Position numbers and translations under genes: made by a program. The notes under the pieces were generated by a model. That model ran no database searches and was not told where the DNA came from. It worked only from the letters and a program-made list of their open reading frames with translations. Positions 1 to 11,654 of a stretch of 23,830 nt of DNA are shown piece by piece (the first letter of the stretch is position 1; each line of letters opens with the position of its first letter). Source of the stretch: Pleurotus djamor (lineage: Eukaryota > Basidiomycota > Agaricomycetes > Agaricales > Pleurotaceae); assembly GCA_029747585.1 (NCBI GenBank), contig JAPEVF010000690.1, positions 1 through 23,830 of the forward strand, in the 5' to 3' direction.

Positions 1-1940
1 CTCATCTGGCGACCATACCGTACGCACCCTCGTCCCTCTGGTCCGCGAGGATACCCAATTATTGGAAGCCTCTTCGAAGCACCTACTAGGCATCGGTGGT
101 TCAAGTATGCAGAATGGGCGAAGAAATATAGTTGAGTCTTGTATCCTTAATACACATAATTCTATTAACCAGCGATCGACCGATATCCAGCCACTGATAT
201 CGTATATTTCGAGGTTCTTGGTCAACCCATCATGATCTTGAGCTCTCTGGACAGCGCAAATGAGTTACTGAACCGTCGCTCTGCTCTGACATCCAGTCGA
301 CCAGACAGTGTGATGTTGCCTGTGCGTCTTCTTTTCTTCCCCATATTTTCATCAGCTCGGATGATTGACTTGTAATAGAATGGGTTGGGGCGGAAACTTT
401 GTGTTCCAGCCCTACGGTGATGCCTGGCGCGCACGATGGAAGATCTTCTGGCAGAATTTCAAGGAACACCCGGCGAACTTGGCACTTTTCCGCCCGATCC
501 AAACGAAGCATGCGAGGCGGTTCCTTCGACGCCTCCTCGACGCTCCAAAAGATTTCGTTGAGCATACTCGGTTGTAAGTTCCCTCTCCTCCTCGACTGTC
601 ACTAATTGGTAATTATTGGACCGTTGAAGCACTCCCGCAGCTGCGATCATTGAAGCGACGTTTGGGATATCCGTAACCTCTGAGAAGAACCCACATATCG
701 AGCGTGCAAGGAAAGCAATCAATCATTTTGATAACGCTATAGCAGGGGGCTCGTTCTTGGTCGACACCTTCCCAATATTGCAGTATCTTCCACGATGGTT
801 TTCCGGAATGGGGTTCCTGACATACGCGTGTCGCACGGAAAGACCTCAGGGAGATGATAGATACTCCGTATATGGAAGTCACGGAGAGATTGCGTCAGGT
901 AAGTCATCGCCACTTCCTACGTAGAGTACTGTCTCATCCATGGTCTCCTCTAAATGACAATAAATTATCTAGTTGTTCACCCCCTTCGCGTGTCCTGGCG
1001 CGAGTCTGAGCAATCGTTGATGGAGACATCTCCACATCGTAGGAAGACATGATTAAAGACACTACGGCTGTAGCTCTCTCAGGTATGTCGTATGTCTTCT
1101 CAAAACTCTCTGTGAGCTCGTAACCCGTTGACTTTCTCACTCTGGTAATTTCGTATCACACCACATTGAACATATAGCCGGAGCCGATACAACACAGGCC
1201 CCGCTATTGACATTATTCGCGGCGTTGACACATTTCCCAGAAATTCAACAGAAGGCACAGCGGGAGATTGACGAACTCCTTAGCTCAAGCATGCAGGGAA
1301 TGCAAGAGAATGACCCGAATACTCTCCTCCCAACCTTCGATGACTTGCCCATGTTACTTTACTCGTATGGGAAGCGCTCATCAGGTATGCTCGCTACGCT
1401 GTACCTTTCCGCTTATTTCACTCAATTCATGTAATCCTAGGTAGCAGCCTTTCGGACCTCTAGGTTTGACTTGACCTCGGCTCTCGCCTCCCCAACTGAC
1501 TAACCGGTTGTTTAGGCCTTTTCCATCTGTCCACATCCGAGGATACATATCGCGGATATCACATCCCCAAAGGAACGATTATCATGGCTAACATCTGGTA
1601 CATACGGTCGTATATCCTCAAAGCCTTTTCGCTAAATTACTTGCTCGTTGACCTTACTTTTCGCCAGGGCTATAATGTAGAACCCTGAGTACTTCCCAGA
1701 GCCAGACAAATTCATGCCCGAACGGTTCATCGGCAAAGATGGTCTTCTCAACGAACCACTTGTGGACATCGTTCGAATTTCTTTTGGATTTGGCCGAAGG
1801 TGCGTTCGCGAGAACTTACTTCATACTGTAATTTGTGGGCTGAATATTTGTATAGGATCTGTCTAGGTCGAGTCTTTGCTTGGGACACAATTTGGATTGT
1901 TCTTGTTTCGACGCTCCGAGCAGTTGGTTCGCGAATATGA
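1..1940 (+). pseudogene. Cytochrome P450 pseudogene, 5' end outside the window
   Basis: P450s are haem monooxygenases, in fungi usually ER-anchored. Reading in order: the proline-rich hinge (PRPSGPRGYPIIGSLFE, from base 28), the helix-C region (PYGDAWRARWKIFWQNF, about 409-459), the I-helix oxygen-binding motif AGADTT (about 1180), the PERF-type motif (FMPERF, about 1713) and an intact haem loop FGFGRRICLGR split by an intron (1800-1855). Probable exons: 1-130, 191-321, 379-573, 630-898, 973-1082, 1179-1384, 1441-1463, 1516-1597, 1668-1799, 1856-1940. Lesions: the 321/379 junction is out of frame; a shift lies near 825-842, after which KDLREMID is readable in another frame; shifts lie near 1040 and 1368; a TAG at 1442-1444 follows the damaged K-helix; a TAG at 1678-1680 precedes NPEYFPEP. 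Translation ends at 1938-1940 soon after the haem loop, so the usual C-terminal tail is missing. Family is certain; the subfamily is not assigned. Confidence 0.88.
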
Positions 1941-2004
1941 GCCGTAACGATCGGATTACATTAGGCCGTAGGGTAGTTCAGTCCAATACCGCTAGCTTGG
2001 TGAA

Positions 2005-3852
2005 CTACTTATTCCTCAACTCAACCTTTGCGTAATCTGCGAGGAACAGGAGCTGCCGCGGGGTGGAACCACACCGCTCAAAGATCAGTCGAATCCTTGG
2101 CATCCCAGCCTCCTGTCGTTTCTTGAGGGTGTACGCGAGATCAACAAGGTTGCCTCCTAGGAGTCCTATATATTCTTCGTCCTCCATCTGCCCTTTGTCC
2201 AAGTTCTCATCTTCCATTCCAACCTCCTTCATCACAGTTAGACGCGAGTCGTCGATTTCCTCAACAATTTCGTCGACAACTGATGTCAGCGAGGTAGATG
2301 CAACATCAGATGCGCCGACGGGGGTAGTGATGGCTGAAGGGCGACATTCCACATCAGTCAACTTGATGGACTGGAGCAGTGGATTTTGGTTGAACTCAAG
2401 AAAAGGTGCGGGGACCGTGAGGTGATCTTGATCTTGCTCTTGAATACCCATAGTGACCGGCGAGGGAAGAAGGATTTTTATGAAGAAGGAAAGGGAGGTG
2501 TTGAGGATGCAAAGGGTTCTGAGAGACTCGAAGGTAGGTAAAAGCTTCGCCCAACGGTCTCCTTCCATCGCTTCCAGCTTTTTCTCGTCCCTGTGAGCGT
2601 GTGGATCTACATCCCCACTCACGCCCACATTCGTCTGGCCGTTGAACAATATCAACCTCACGGCATGAGATTTGAACTGGCTCGACTCCAGAATATCCAT
2701 ATAGTCACATAAATCCAAGATGTGATCTTGATGTGCAATGTCCACATGAATCATGTCGGGGTCCAGTGCGCCGAGTCGGACTACAAAGCACAACGTGGAT
2801 TTCCCGAACCCAAACGTGACAGTAATGTCTTGACAAGTCAAATCTGGTGAGGAGGCACCAAGGGTGGACAGGAGCGAGCTGAGTGAAGCTTTAGCTAAGA
2901 GTCGTTTCTGTGTGATGGCTGAGGTCGTCAAAGACCTCATTTTCTTGGACAAGTGTACACGAACGCGAGCTGAACCAGGCAGCCTCAAGCAGTTCATGAA
3001 TTTAGATCCGTTAATTGGGTCAGACGTTATCGTGAGCGACCGTAGCCGCGACAGGAGAATCGAATCATCGGGAATCCTAATGTCCGCACCTGGAAAGCGG
3101 TTCATGACCCAGGGTTCTACGATATGGGCAATGTCAACCACTTCAACATTTGGTGTTTTATGAAGGAATCTGACGGCGTAGGGAATATGTATCCCTTCAC
3201 CACTGAGCAAACGGTTACAAGTCAGAGTCAGGCTTGTCAGATAGGGTAGCGGTGGCATGTCCAGTGGGATAAGGGTGTTGTGCAGTGTCAGGTGCCGGAT
3301 TGAGGGCATGGATGTCCAAGGAAGGGGTTGACGACGGATGTAGATTCTGCCGTGGTGAGGGCCTTTATGTCTCAAGGACATTTCTTGCAGGGAGGGAGCT
3401 CTGTAAGTCCGGAGAGCATCAAATAGCTCGTCCAAAGCCTTGGCATTCTCCGTTGTGCACGTAACGATAAGCCTTTCAAGTCGATCGCCACCCTTATTCA
3501 ATGCATCTCGAAACGCTGCTTTACCTTTATCCTGCGTCCCGTGGGCGTATATCTCGTTCAAAGGGTAGTAGAGATGAATGGGGGCCTGTCCAGAGTGAAC
3601 GAGCATGGCCAAAAGGTTACGCGTATGTGATAGAATAATGGTATTTGAGAATCGCGGTGACGCTAAAGCAAGATGACGCCATTGGCTGCATACGGACAAA
3701 ATGGCCTGCCAGAGGATGGGCACATCAGTGACTTCGGAGGAGTCTTTGCAGATGACGAATATCAGAGACAATATGTCTTCTGGAAGGCCATAAATCGCAG
3801 TGAGCGAGTTTCGTTTACGGCATAGATTGAGGATTGCCTGCGATTTCAGCAT
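2005..3852 (-). CDS. F-box-like / leucine-rich-repeat-like protein (615 aa)
   Basis: Single-exon frame. The start chosen is the first in-frame ATG (3850-3852); the frame is open for 29 more codons upstream but has no ATG there, so an upstream exon is possible. The N-terminus has the layout typical of basidiomycete F-box proteins: a short helix ending RKRNSLTAIYG, then LPEDILSLIF (about residues 23-32) and after a spacer VCSQWRHLALASPRF (about 50-65). The rest (RHLTLHNTLIP, YLTSLTLTCNRLL, LRSLTIT and similar) reads as irregular leucine-rich repeats. The C-terminal third contains an acidic stretch (VVDEIVEEIDDSR to MEDEEYIG). By family knowledge such proteins recruit substrates to SCF ubiquitin ligases; no substrate can be inferred. 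It is tail-to-tail with the P450 pseudogene, 64 bp apart. Confidence 0.8.
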   Translation of the reverse strand: MLKSQAILNLCRKRNSLTAIYGLPEDILSLIFVICKDSSEVTDVPILWQAILSVCSQWRHLALASPRFSNTIILSHTRNLLAMLVHSGQAPIHLYYPLNEIYAHGTQDKGKAAFRDALNKGGDRLERLIVTCTTENAKALDELFDALRTYRAPSLQEMSLRHKGPHHGRIYIRRQPLPWTSMPSIRHLTLHNTLIPLDMPPLPYLTSLTLTCNRLLSGEGIHIPYAVRFLHKTPNVEVVDIAHIVEPWVMNRFPGADIRIPDDSILLSRLRSLTITSDPINGSKFMNCLRLPGSARVRVHLSKKMRSLTTSAITQKRLLAKASLSSLLSTLGASSPDLTCQDITVTFGFGKSTLCFVVRLGALDPDMIHVDIAHQDHILDLCDYMDILESSQFKSHAVRLILFNGQTNVGVSGDVDPHAHRDEKKLEAMEGDRWAKLLPTFESLRTLCILNTSLSFFIKILLPSPVTMGIQEQDQDHLTVPAPFLEFNQNPLLQSIKLTDVECRPSAITTPVGASDVASTSLTSVVDEIVEEIDDSRLTVMKEVGMEDENLDKGQMEDEEYIGLLGGNLVDLAYTLKKRQEAGMPRIRLIFERCGSTPRQLLFLADYAKVELRNK

Positions 3853-6458
3853 CGATACTGTGTTGCGCCGCAGAATCGGTGAAGACAGGCTGGATGATGT
3901 GTTAGTGAAGAAACAGAGAGGATACTTTATTAGAACCAACCATCACTGACGGCTAGGTATCGCGTTCACAAAAACGCGTGGATGCGGGCAGGAAGAAAGA
4001 AGGGTCCGTCGCTAACCAATTTTTGGTGGAGCGCCCGTTATGAAATACCTAGTCGCTGGCTACAAACACGGTAAGGACATTGGGTTGTATAAGGACGAGT
4101 TAGCATCATAAATAAATGAACCGGAGGGAGGAACCATCATATATAAACATAAGGAGGAAAATAGAGAGAAGTACAAGTAGTGGAGGTGATAATGGTATAG
4201 GAAGTTACGAGCGTCAGAACGACGTCCATGAATTATCTTTACGCAGAATCATGCATGCATCCACGTCTTGTGTCAAAGAGATGAAGGAGCTCGAGGCGGT
4301 GTGAGCTGATGGTTCGGGTGGGCATGCCGTCTCAAGCGGTCGTCCAAATTGATGAGTGAGATCGACAACCAGCAATAGCGTCCACGGCGGCGCTGTCATT
4401 ACTGACTTCAATGTCCGTCCCCTACGTTGCCGTAGCCTAAGCACCCAGATCGTCCTTAGCAGAAGAGGAAGTGGCGGAAGTAGTTGTTGGGAGACGGCCT
4501 CATCCCGACGCCTAGCAACACCACCAGCTCCTAGTCCATCAATTCTGTCACAGCTCTTTGTCGTCCTGATACTTCCGCGGCACCAACACGCCCTACATGG
4601 GTCTGCCTTCCCATCGAAAGGAAGATGATCAGATCCTAAGACCGACGAGGACGAGAAAAAATGGAAGAATCCGATGGGGACCATCGACACGCAATTGAGA
4701 AGAGATCCCTGGCGCGTTGCTCTCCCTTGAAGCTCGATGTTGGTAATAAAAGGGTGACCGCTACGATGGGTGTCATGACGGGCTGGTCGTTCTCGTGTAT
4801 CCACGTTCCTCTGTGTCTTCATCCACCGTGACAAACAATCAACATCCTATATCCCATCGCGCTCAGAACAGCCTCCCCCATTCCATCCATCCCATCCATC
4901 CTGTCCTACCACGTCTTCATCATCCCCCAGCCTCCACCAACCTCGGTACCCATCGCGATCCACAACTAGGGGATTAACAGCTGGGCCAAGTGAGATCGGA
5001 CCGAAAGGGGGAAGAAGCTGCGAAAAGCACTAAGGACGGTGGTGCTGCCCGAAACCAGAACCATCCCTCCGAGCAGAGTCCGCCCGTGATGTTGGGGCAG
5101 CCTTGGTACTGGAGGTGTTCTCTGTTCGAGCGTCACTTCACGCTCCAGAGCTTAAGTGTCGACACCTAGAGATCGATCATCCGAGCTGATGTCGTCCTAG
5201 CCCTTCATCCAGCAAGCGACGGGTAGCGGCCGGAAAATGCGAAGCTGTATACCCAGCGATGCCAACATCTCCTTGAGGTGCGTCCTGCTTATTCATCCTA
5301 TCGAATGTCTTCATCGTCCGCATACTTGCACCATCCACGCATCCATCACATCGTGCCTCTCCAGATCGCTAGAGGTACCAGTGGATTCACCATCGAGTGC
5401 CCGAAACATCGAGGCGGAGGGATGACAGGACCAATTAAAACTTCGTTTTGAAGAAAACAACAACCATGCTCCGGGAAGAACCGCCAACGACAATTGGTTG
5501 GGTGTAGATTGGACTGAGAATCGATGTCTGAGTCTTTTCGAGTTTCCCCTTGAGGCTTCGAAGTAGGCAGGTAAGAATGGGATGACGTCGACGGTGTTGG
5601 TGCTATGGTGGTCACGAGCTGGCCTTTCTCTCCTTGTCTTTAACCTTTCTCCGTGTCCAGGTCGACCAGCATTATGACCCCGGGACAATGACCCAATGAC
5701 CAAGCTCGCGACAAAGATATCCTGAGTGGAAGGATGTCGCGCAGCTTTCGTCGTCGTCGTCGTAGACATCCAGCATTCGCGTCTTCTGCATCCTGGAACA
5801 GAGGAGGCGCAAGAGCGCGATTCCCTGGTGGCGAAAAGCGTCAGAACCGTTGTTGGTCATAACGACATCACGTCCACCGATAGGTAGGCGTGGCGTTGAG
5901 GAAACATCTAAGCCATGACTGAGTACCAGACCACCGTCGTGCTTATAAACATATCACAAGCAGCTGGCTCGATGCCCTGCGAGCTGAAGTTCCAGAGGAT
6001 GCTCGACGGGATCCATCATTATGATGAGAATTCCGTGACCTTGATGCATCGACTTGTGGAGCGATCGAGGCAGGTGTGAGCTGAAGCTGAAGGTGTGGTT
6101 GGGACCATGAAAGGTGGCTACGGGTGTCGGGAAGAGGAAGAGAAATGTGAGGTTGTAACGGGGAGGGGAGGACTATGATTATCGGGGACGCCATTACGAC
6201 AAAGCAAGGGCTGGTAGTATTGAGGTGGAAGCGGTGATCTAGCGAACACTGAAGTACTGATCGCTGGTCATATGGTGTGGATGTTGCAGATACACTTCGG
6301 GGCGAGAGACAAGGATAAGATGCTCATTCTGGGCAAGAGGGAATGTCGTCAGAGGGGAAGGAGCGAAAAAGCAAGAAGCAAACGCACGAAAGTTCTGAGG
6401 AGAACATATGCCCGTGTTCCTCTGCCTACCCCGAGTCCTTCACTTCTCATTCCATCTC
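3853..6458. other. Gene-poor stretch, no supportable gene
   Basis: Only overlapping short frames on both strands, none with a recognisable domain or a splice-consistent extension. The longest, 4214-4834 (-), and 5311-5769 (-) are rich in Arg, Ser and Pro in the way expected of chance frames in this base composition. Low-complexity islands are visible: a CATCC-like run at about 4880-4910 and a TCG trinucleotide run at about 5747-5762. A TATATAAA string lies at about 4138 but has no gene attached. Confidence 0.5.
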
Positions 6459-6770
6459 CTAGAAGCCTTGTTTGAGGGGAAACCAGACCCGATATCTTGA
6501 AGACTGAGACATGTGTGGCTGCAAGGTGACGCGTCTTTTGAAGGAATTCGTCTCAGCCGCCCAGCCGTCGATGTTGAAGAAGCCATACGCGTACACGGTA
6601 AACAGAGTTTGGACCGTCTCCATGAGAAGGAGGTCTATGGATGAGTATTATCAATAAGAAAAAGAGGGCGGAAAAGAAAGGATGGGATTCGGAAGAAAAA
6701 ACTTACAAAATAAGCATAATCCAAAGGCGCATGTATTTCGCGCTGACCAGCCTTTCTCTCAGTCGAGAGT
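6459..6770 (-). pseudogene. Possible fragment of a multi-pass membrane protein (DUF6534-like)
   Basis: On the minus strand, 6634 downward reads LLMETVQTLFTVYAYGFF, followed by a polar stretch to a TAG at 6459-6461. It is preceded by a plausible intron (6635-6706, GTAAGT...TAG) and an upstream piece reading RLVSAKYMRLWIMLIL. Together they resemble the end of one transmembrane helix and the start of the next in the basidiomycete DUF6534/DUF6533 families, which often carry an ETxQT-like motif there. The upstream piece and the downstream exon are not in the same frame across the intron, and no other helices of the family could be found nearby, so this would be a broken remnant. The match is short and the call is tentative. 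Confidence 0.25.
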
Positions 6771-9289
6771 CAGTCGTCTAAGGATCTATCGGAGTGGCTG
6801 TCTTCGCTTGCATGCCGGTCAGCCATCGCCACCCCCGGATCCTACAAGCTCTCGCATAATAGTCGTGGATTATACATGAGGAAGGTGGTTGCCAAGGTCG
6901 GTGTTGGGTGCAGCAACATAGGATATTGACCAATAGACATCCACCATATCGCGGTCCTACCCTCCGCCGAACAGGAAACGAAGGTACAGAGGGGAAGCTT
7001 TCAGCAAATGTGATGCTCGCTGCATGTCCGGAAACACAACCTCTCCCTTTTCCCCGCTTCTCATCTATCATTCTTCATCATCCTACCACCTCCGCCAAAG
7101 CAGGTCCACCGCAGCAGCTCCAGATGTCCACGGAAAACGAACATCGAAGCGATCGACGACCTCGGAGAGATAAACGAGGCAAAAGCTGACGAAGCCGATG
7201 TGGGCTGGGATATCAACAACGTCAAGCCTTCCCCCGCTAAGAGGGGCCATCACCATTGAAGGTGGATGTAGAAAGGGTTGGTACTACCGCTTCAACGTTC
7301 GAAGCACCATGTCGACGAGACGATGAGTAGGCGGCGGCGGTGACAATGACAATGGTTCGCGTGAAGGTCATATCGAACTGGTCACTGTCATGCGACCTTA
7401 ATCTTCTTCGTCTAGGTCTTGATTTACCACAACGATCAACCAAAGTCCTACACCCCGTCGTTGAGGAACACACGACATGCCACGACCGGAAACCAAGAAA
7501 CCAACAGAATCCATCCGAGGTAGTAGAAATTGGAGTGCAACTGTGCGAGGCTATCCCGGGACGATGACGATCCAGTCAGTGCAGGGGTGAGGGGTGGCAT
7601 TATTGGTGGATAGGAATGGGCAGTTAACCATCATCATGGTCGTCGTCTTTGTCCTAACCCTCCACCCAGGGGGGGAAGCGATGGAAAGACTGAGCCGGGT
7701 AAGCGCTTCAATAAGGTGAAGCTAGTGGTACGTGTGACCAGCGGTGCCCCCGACTCCGTGGGTTGGAGACGTCCTTTTTCCATCCTATTCCACGTCTCCA
7801 CCATTCCAAACCTCCACCATCCTCACATCCCTTGCGTTCCACTCCTCCAGAGCTCCATATGCGTCTTCGGATACTCCACCTAAGGCGGTACCTACGATGG
7901 GGGATGGCCGAGTCATATTTCTCCCCTGGGAGTTCTCCAACTACGGGGGAGGCATGGGTGGTACCACAGCGACCTAGTCATCCTCATTATCTCGGCACAC
8001 GACCCATTCTTCACGTCCAACAACCAGCAACCACCTGGCCTCCAAGCTCCGAACGACCAACGATCAATGACCAACGACCGGGGTCATCTCTCGACCTATG
8101 AATTACCACGAGAAGAAGATCGCAAGCAGGGGGGTTGTGGTGGTCGAGGTTTTGGATGGGAAGGATAGCCTGAGTGGTACCACAGGCTCAATATTGGATA
8201 GGAAGCTTTCATTGTTGTCGTGGGTATCCCGGTTCGGTGCGTCCTCCTCGCGTTTCCCCTGGGTGGTCGCCGATTCTTGGTTGACGAAAACGTTGGGACT
8301 GTTGTTGCCTATGATGGCATAATTATCCACCAGGAAGGTAGGCCGTCAGGGGAACGTCTATGCGTTGACAAAACGTCGGCCGATCTTAGCGGAAACGTGT
8401 CTCGGGTAGCTGAGAGTGCGTTGGAAGCACTGGCTCTGGTGGAAATCACGCTCTGCGATGAGAGCGGTATGACTTCTGTGCCTTGACCTCAAGAGCGACG
8501 ACCATACAAGCGAAGACGAGCTTGAGGCTTCGATTTGTGAGATAGGGACGAGATGGGACAGAGATGGAGACGAAAATTTGGGAAAGGGCTGGGCGAGTCC
8601 TACATGTGGATTTGGGAGAAGAACAGACAGGTCGTCCCATTGCGTGTTGAGATCTTGAGATGACATTCGACTAGGAGTTGGTGCCCATGGTGGACACAGC
8701 CCCGTGAATGAGGAAACGATAAGCTGGACGATCTAGGCATGAAGGTTGGGCGTTAGAAGGAAAGGAATGAAAACAGTGAAGAAAACGCACCAAGTACCCC
8801 GTGGGTGTATATTGATCTACGCTACGCGCGTTCTTCCACCTAAAGCATTCCCCTCAGCCTACTAAACTCCGTCCTCTAGATGACCAATGGGAGGTCGATG
8901 GCTTGTGTACTGATGTCGCGTGTCCGAGGGCATCTCTTAGAAGAGGGGTTCGTCATGACGCTAGTCGTTCGCCTGGAGTCGAGTTCGCTGCGCGCAAGTT
9001 ATGCAGCCCTCATTGACCATCTATGTATCTGAGAAAACGAAACGATGAGTATGGGATGGGAAGAGAGGGCTCGGTCAAGTCAAGATTGAAAAAGCAGCTT
9101 ACCCAATGCCTGCATATATGCCCATTTCGCGCTCTGAAACCTATCCTCAGCGACGGCCCAGTGATATATATGAACATATCCTCGGTATCCAACTGTGCAG
9201 ACGCGAAATTCCGCGCGTATGGGTCTTGAATGGGATGAGAAAGCAGCGGTCGTCTTGAACTCATTTGTGAGCGTCGTGTTCGGTCCGTA
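6771..9289. other. Gene-poor stretch, no supportable gene
   Basis: Many short overlapping frames on both strands. Two minus-strand frames (8358-8666, beginning MSSQDLNTQWDDL, and 8103-8330, rich in Asn, Ser and Thr) look slightly more protein-like and might be exons of one gene, but I could not join them with a convincing in-frame intron and recognise no domain. Nothing else is claimed here. Confidence 0.4.
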
Positions 9290-9425
9290 GCTCATGTGAG
9301 CTGGAGGAGAAAAGCTATAGTATACCTTAGAGTGAGAAAGTAAGTAGTCAGCGATCATACCAAGAACGTACATGCAGTATGCAGCAGAGAATGCATCGTT
9401 CACGGCTCCAGTTGCAACTGCAAGC
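9290..9425 (-). pseudogene. Possible second DUF6534-like membrane-protein fragment
   Basis: After a plausible 3' splice site (TTTTTCCAG, exon beginning at 9425 on the minus strand) the frame reads LAVATGAVNDAFSAAYCMYVLG. This resembles the late transmembrane segment of DUF6534-type proteins, where an Asn/Thr-Asp pair sits in an Ala-rich helix. It lies upstream, in minus-strand order, of the fragment at 6459-6770 although it would represent a later part of the protein, so the two cannot belong to one gene. The expected following RTGFK-like motif and final helix are not clearly present. Tentative. Confidence 0.22.
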
Positions 9426-10154
9426 CTGGAAAAAGTCTTAGTGCGAAAAAGTAGGTTTAGATCGAAGAGGAGAGCTCACAGAGCTCATGGGATTGATATC
9501 AAATATCGACGAATGGGCTCCGGTAGGATGCTTGGGGCAGGGGAAGATGGTGGTGGGGAACGAGCTTTAGATGGGCCCGCCAGAAGGCGATCGCCTCAAG
9601 CATGTGGGAAATAGATACCCAAAAGGGACGTTCGGCGATTTCCGCTTCAGACGCCTAACGCGCTTAGCAATCCAGCTTGAACTCGTTACTCTACGCCGTG
9701 TGCCACTCAAGCCATCCTTTTCGTATCTATTTCTACCTTCAATTCTCCAGACACCATAGTAAAAAGGGTCGCCGCAACTAAGGGAACCCAGATCAAACGC
9801 ATCAACGCATCAAACCAACCGAGAATTCTGCATGTCTGCATCCAAACTTCTGCGTTTTCTGTCTCAAGCCCGTATTCCGCGTATTCCGACCTATTTACGC
9901 GCCAGAAGCCGACAAAGTGCACTCAGTGAAGCATAGAGCGTGCTGAAAGTCAAACTTCTCAATAATCGATTGCGATATCTTTATCTCCGTCACACGTCAA
10001 GCATCTTGACACATCAGCGAAGGGACCTCCCGCTCGCACCGATTCAGACCGTTACCTGCAAAGTTATGACATTGAGACCGTGCTCTATTTAGCTCCGCCA
10101 CTGACTGCTATGTTCCTTGATTTCTTAGGCGTGTTCTCTCCTTGCCTCATGTGT
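9426..10154. other. Intergenic stretch, no supportable gene
   Basis: A minus-strand frame at 9707-9922 contains a hydrophobic run (DALMRLIWVPLVAATLFTMV) that could be a membrane helix, but no flanking exon or family was recognised. No other signal was seen. Confidence 0.4.
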
Positions 10155-11200
10155 TTACTTGAACCTCAACTTTTCGCGCATCACCACCGAATCTACGAAA
10201 CGTTCTTCACAAGCTACTGACTCGCAACGGTGCCTCTGACTGAGCCACTCTGGAGTCTCCATCATGTTGCTCACCGCCGAGAACCGAACCGTTGCATGGA
10301 TTATACCCCGACAGGTTACAGCTCGGGAAGGCGTCACCTTCATGCGTCTAACCTCTCAAGACCACGCATAACTCATGCTTCAAAAACAAGCCGTAGAAAA
10401 CTCACCATTTCTTCTTCTAAGCTGCTTCACAGTAGCCTCAATCTGCCCGTCTCCAACCGGGTCATAGAGCCCATCCATCATCAATCCTTCACACACACAC
10501 TCATGAACTAACTCGCCGAGGATATCCACTTCGATTCTGCCCAACATGGTCCTGGAGTCTGAATCACCATATCCGGTTCTATCTCCCTTCAGCTAAGCCG
10601 TAGGCATCTGGGGACCGGACGTTCGACATTGAGAGGCAGAAACTCCCCTTCCTCAATCCTCGAGAGGGAATGAACACTACGAAGACGGCATCCCCCTCCC
10701 GAAACGTATACAGGACTCGATTATCCCGGTGTTGATTACCTTCCTCACCGCTCAACCAGCTCAAATCTCCTGCAGCCCACCTAGCATACGTCGCCTCCAA
10801 GTTCTCCGCCGCTATATGAATAATGAGCCGCTCCTATCCAGATGACAGGTCGGACGAATAAATTACAAGCTTTCGGGAAACGCCCACCACCACGTCCTCG
10901 GTACTATGAATACTGGCACACAGCACATTTCCATACAACTTTTTCCAGTATTTCACGTCGATTTTCCCTGCGAAGACGTCGCGCTTCTATATGACCAGTA
11001 TCAATGTCTAACCGCTGAGGCCTCCTCTTGCCCCACAGGCGTGTTGATTTTGGCGGTTTTCAAAATAGGCGGGGCTGCCTTCCGTTCCCAAATCTGCCAG
11101 TCTAAGCACATTATCCATAGAACCTGTTGACCGACCATGATACTCATGTTTGTGCTTCTCTTTAGGCAGGACATCGCTGACAAGAGTACAATCACGATTC
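10155..11200 (-). pseudogene. Disrupted protein-coding gene of unknown family
   Basis: Four successive minus-strand frames look protein-like and abut one another, as if one gene had been broken. From the 5' side: a segment beginning DVLPKEKHKHEYHGRSTGS and ending at a TAG (11008-11010); a shifted frame with LDIDTGHIEARRLRRENRR up to a TAG (10904-10906); a further frame beginning STEDVVVGVSRKLVIY, interrupted by a TAG (10834-10836), continuing ERLIIHIAAENLEATYARW until a TAG at 10579-10581; then a frame reading MLGRIEVDILGELVHECV and ending QLRRRN at a GTGAGT donor (10405). A final piece ends VVMREKLRFK at 10155. I do not recognise the family. Some breaks could be introns I failed to place, so pseudogene status is inference. 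Confidence 0.4.
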
Positions 11201-11654
11201 ACTGGACTGGCAAGCCGTTGCCTCTCTTTATGGAAGCATGACGGGAAAATCCATCATATTAGAGAGAATAACTCGCGACATCGTCTCTGCGCCGTTGAAA
11301 ATAGCTGTCCTAGGAACAGTGATGGAGTGAGCAGAGTCTTCGCGATCGTCCTCGGACGGATCAGTTTTGCCTATGCACTATAATATTGTCTCATAGCATG
11401 CAATATCCCCCCGCGCGAACTACACCGGAGTGAAGAGCAAGTGAAGAGCTTCTCAAGCTCAGTAAGCCCGGAGACGGTCTATATCGTATGAGCAAGATGA
11501 CCTTCTATTCGCTATGATTCGTACCTAGTAAATTACAGTCTACTTCAACCGTTCTGTTCCCTGGGTTTGAACGTCACTGAAGGGCCTGCCAGGCAGTTAG
11601 TACGCGAACCCCCTGTATTGAGGAGAGGAACGTGCTCCAGTAGCGCCCGAGACC
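11201..11654. other. Intergenic region between the disrupted gene (-) and the F-box gene (+)
   Basis: No frame with recognisable content. It should hold the promoter and probably the missing 5' exon of the downstream F-box gene. Several AG acceptors lie at about 11536-11650, but none gives an unambiguous join to an upstream ATG. Confidence 0.4.

Noticed and set aside
1207..1434. Functional P450 or stand-alone small gene at the I-helix exon
   Set aside because: It is one exon of a multi-exon P450 with stops and frameshifts on both sides.
4214..4834. 206-codon minus-strand open frame
   Set aside because: No domain, Arg/Ser/Pro-rich chance composition, no splice-supported extension, and overlapped by equally open frames on the other strand.
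5747..5762. TCG trinucleotide run as a functional repeat
   Set aside because: Only about four to five units, ordinary low complexity.
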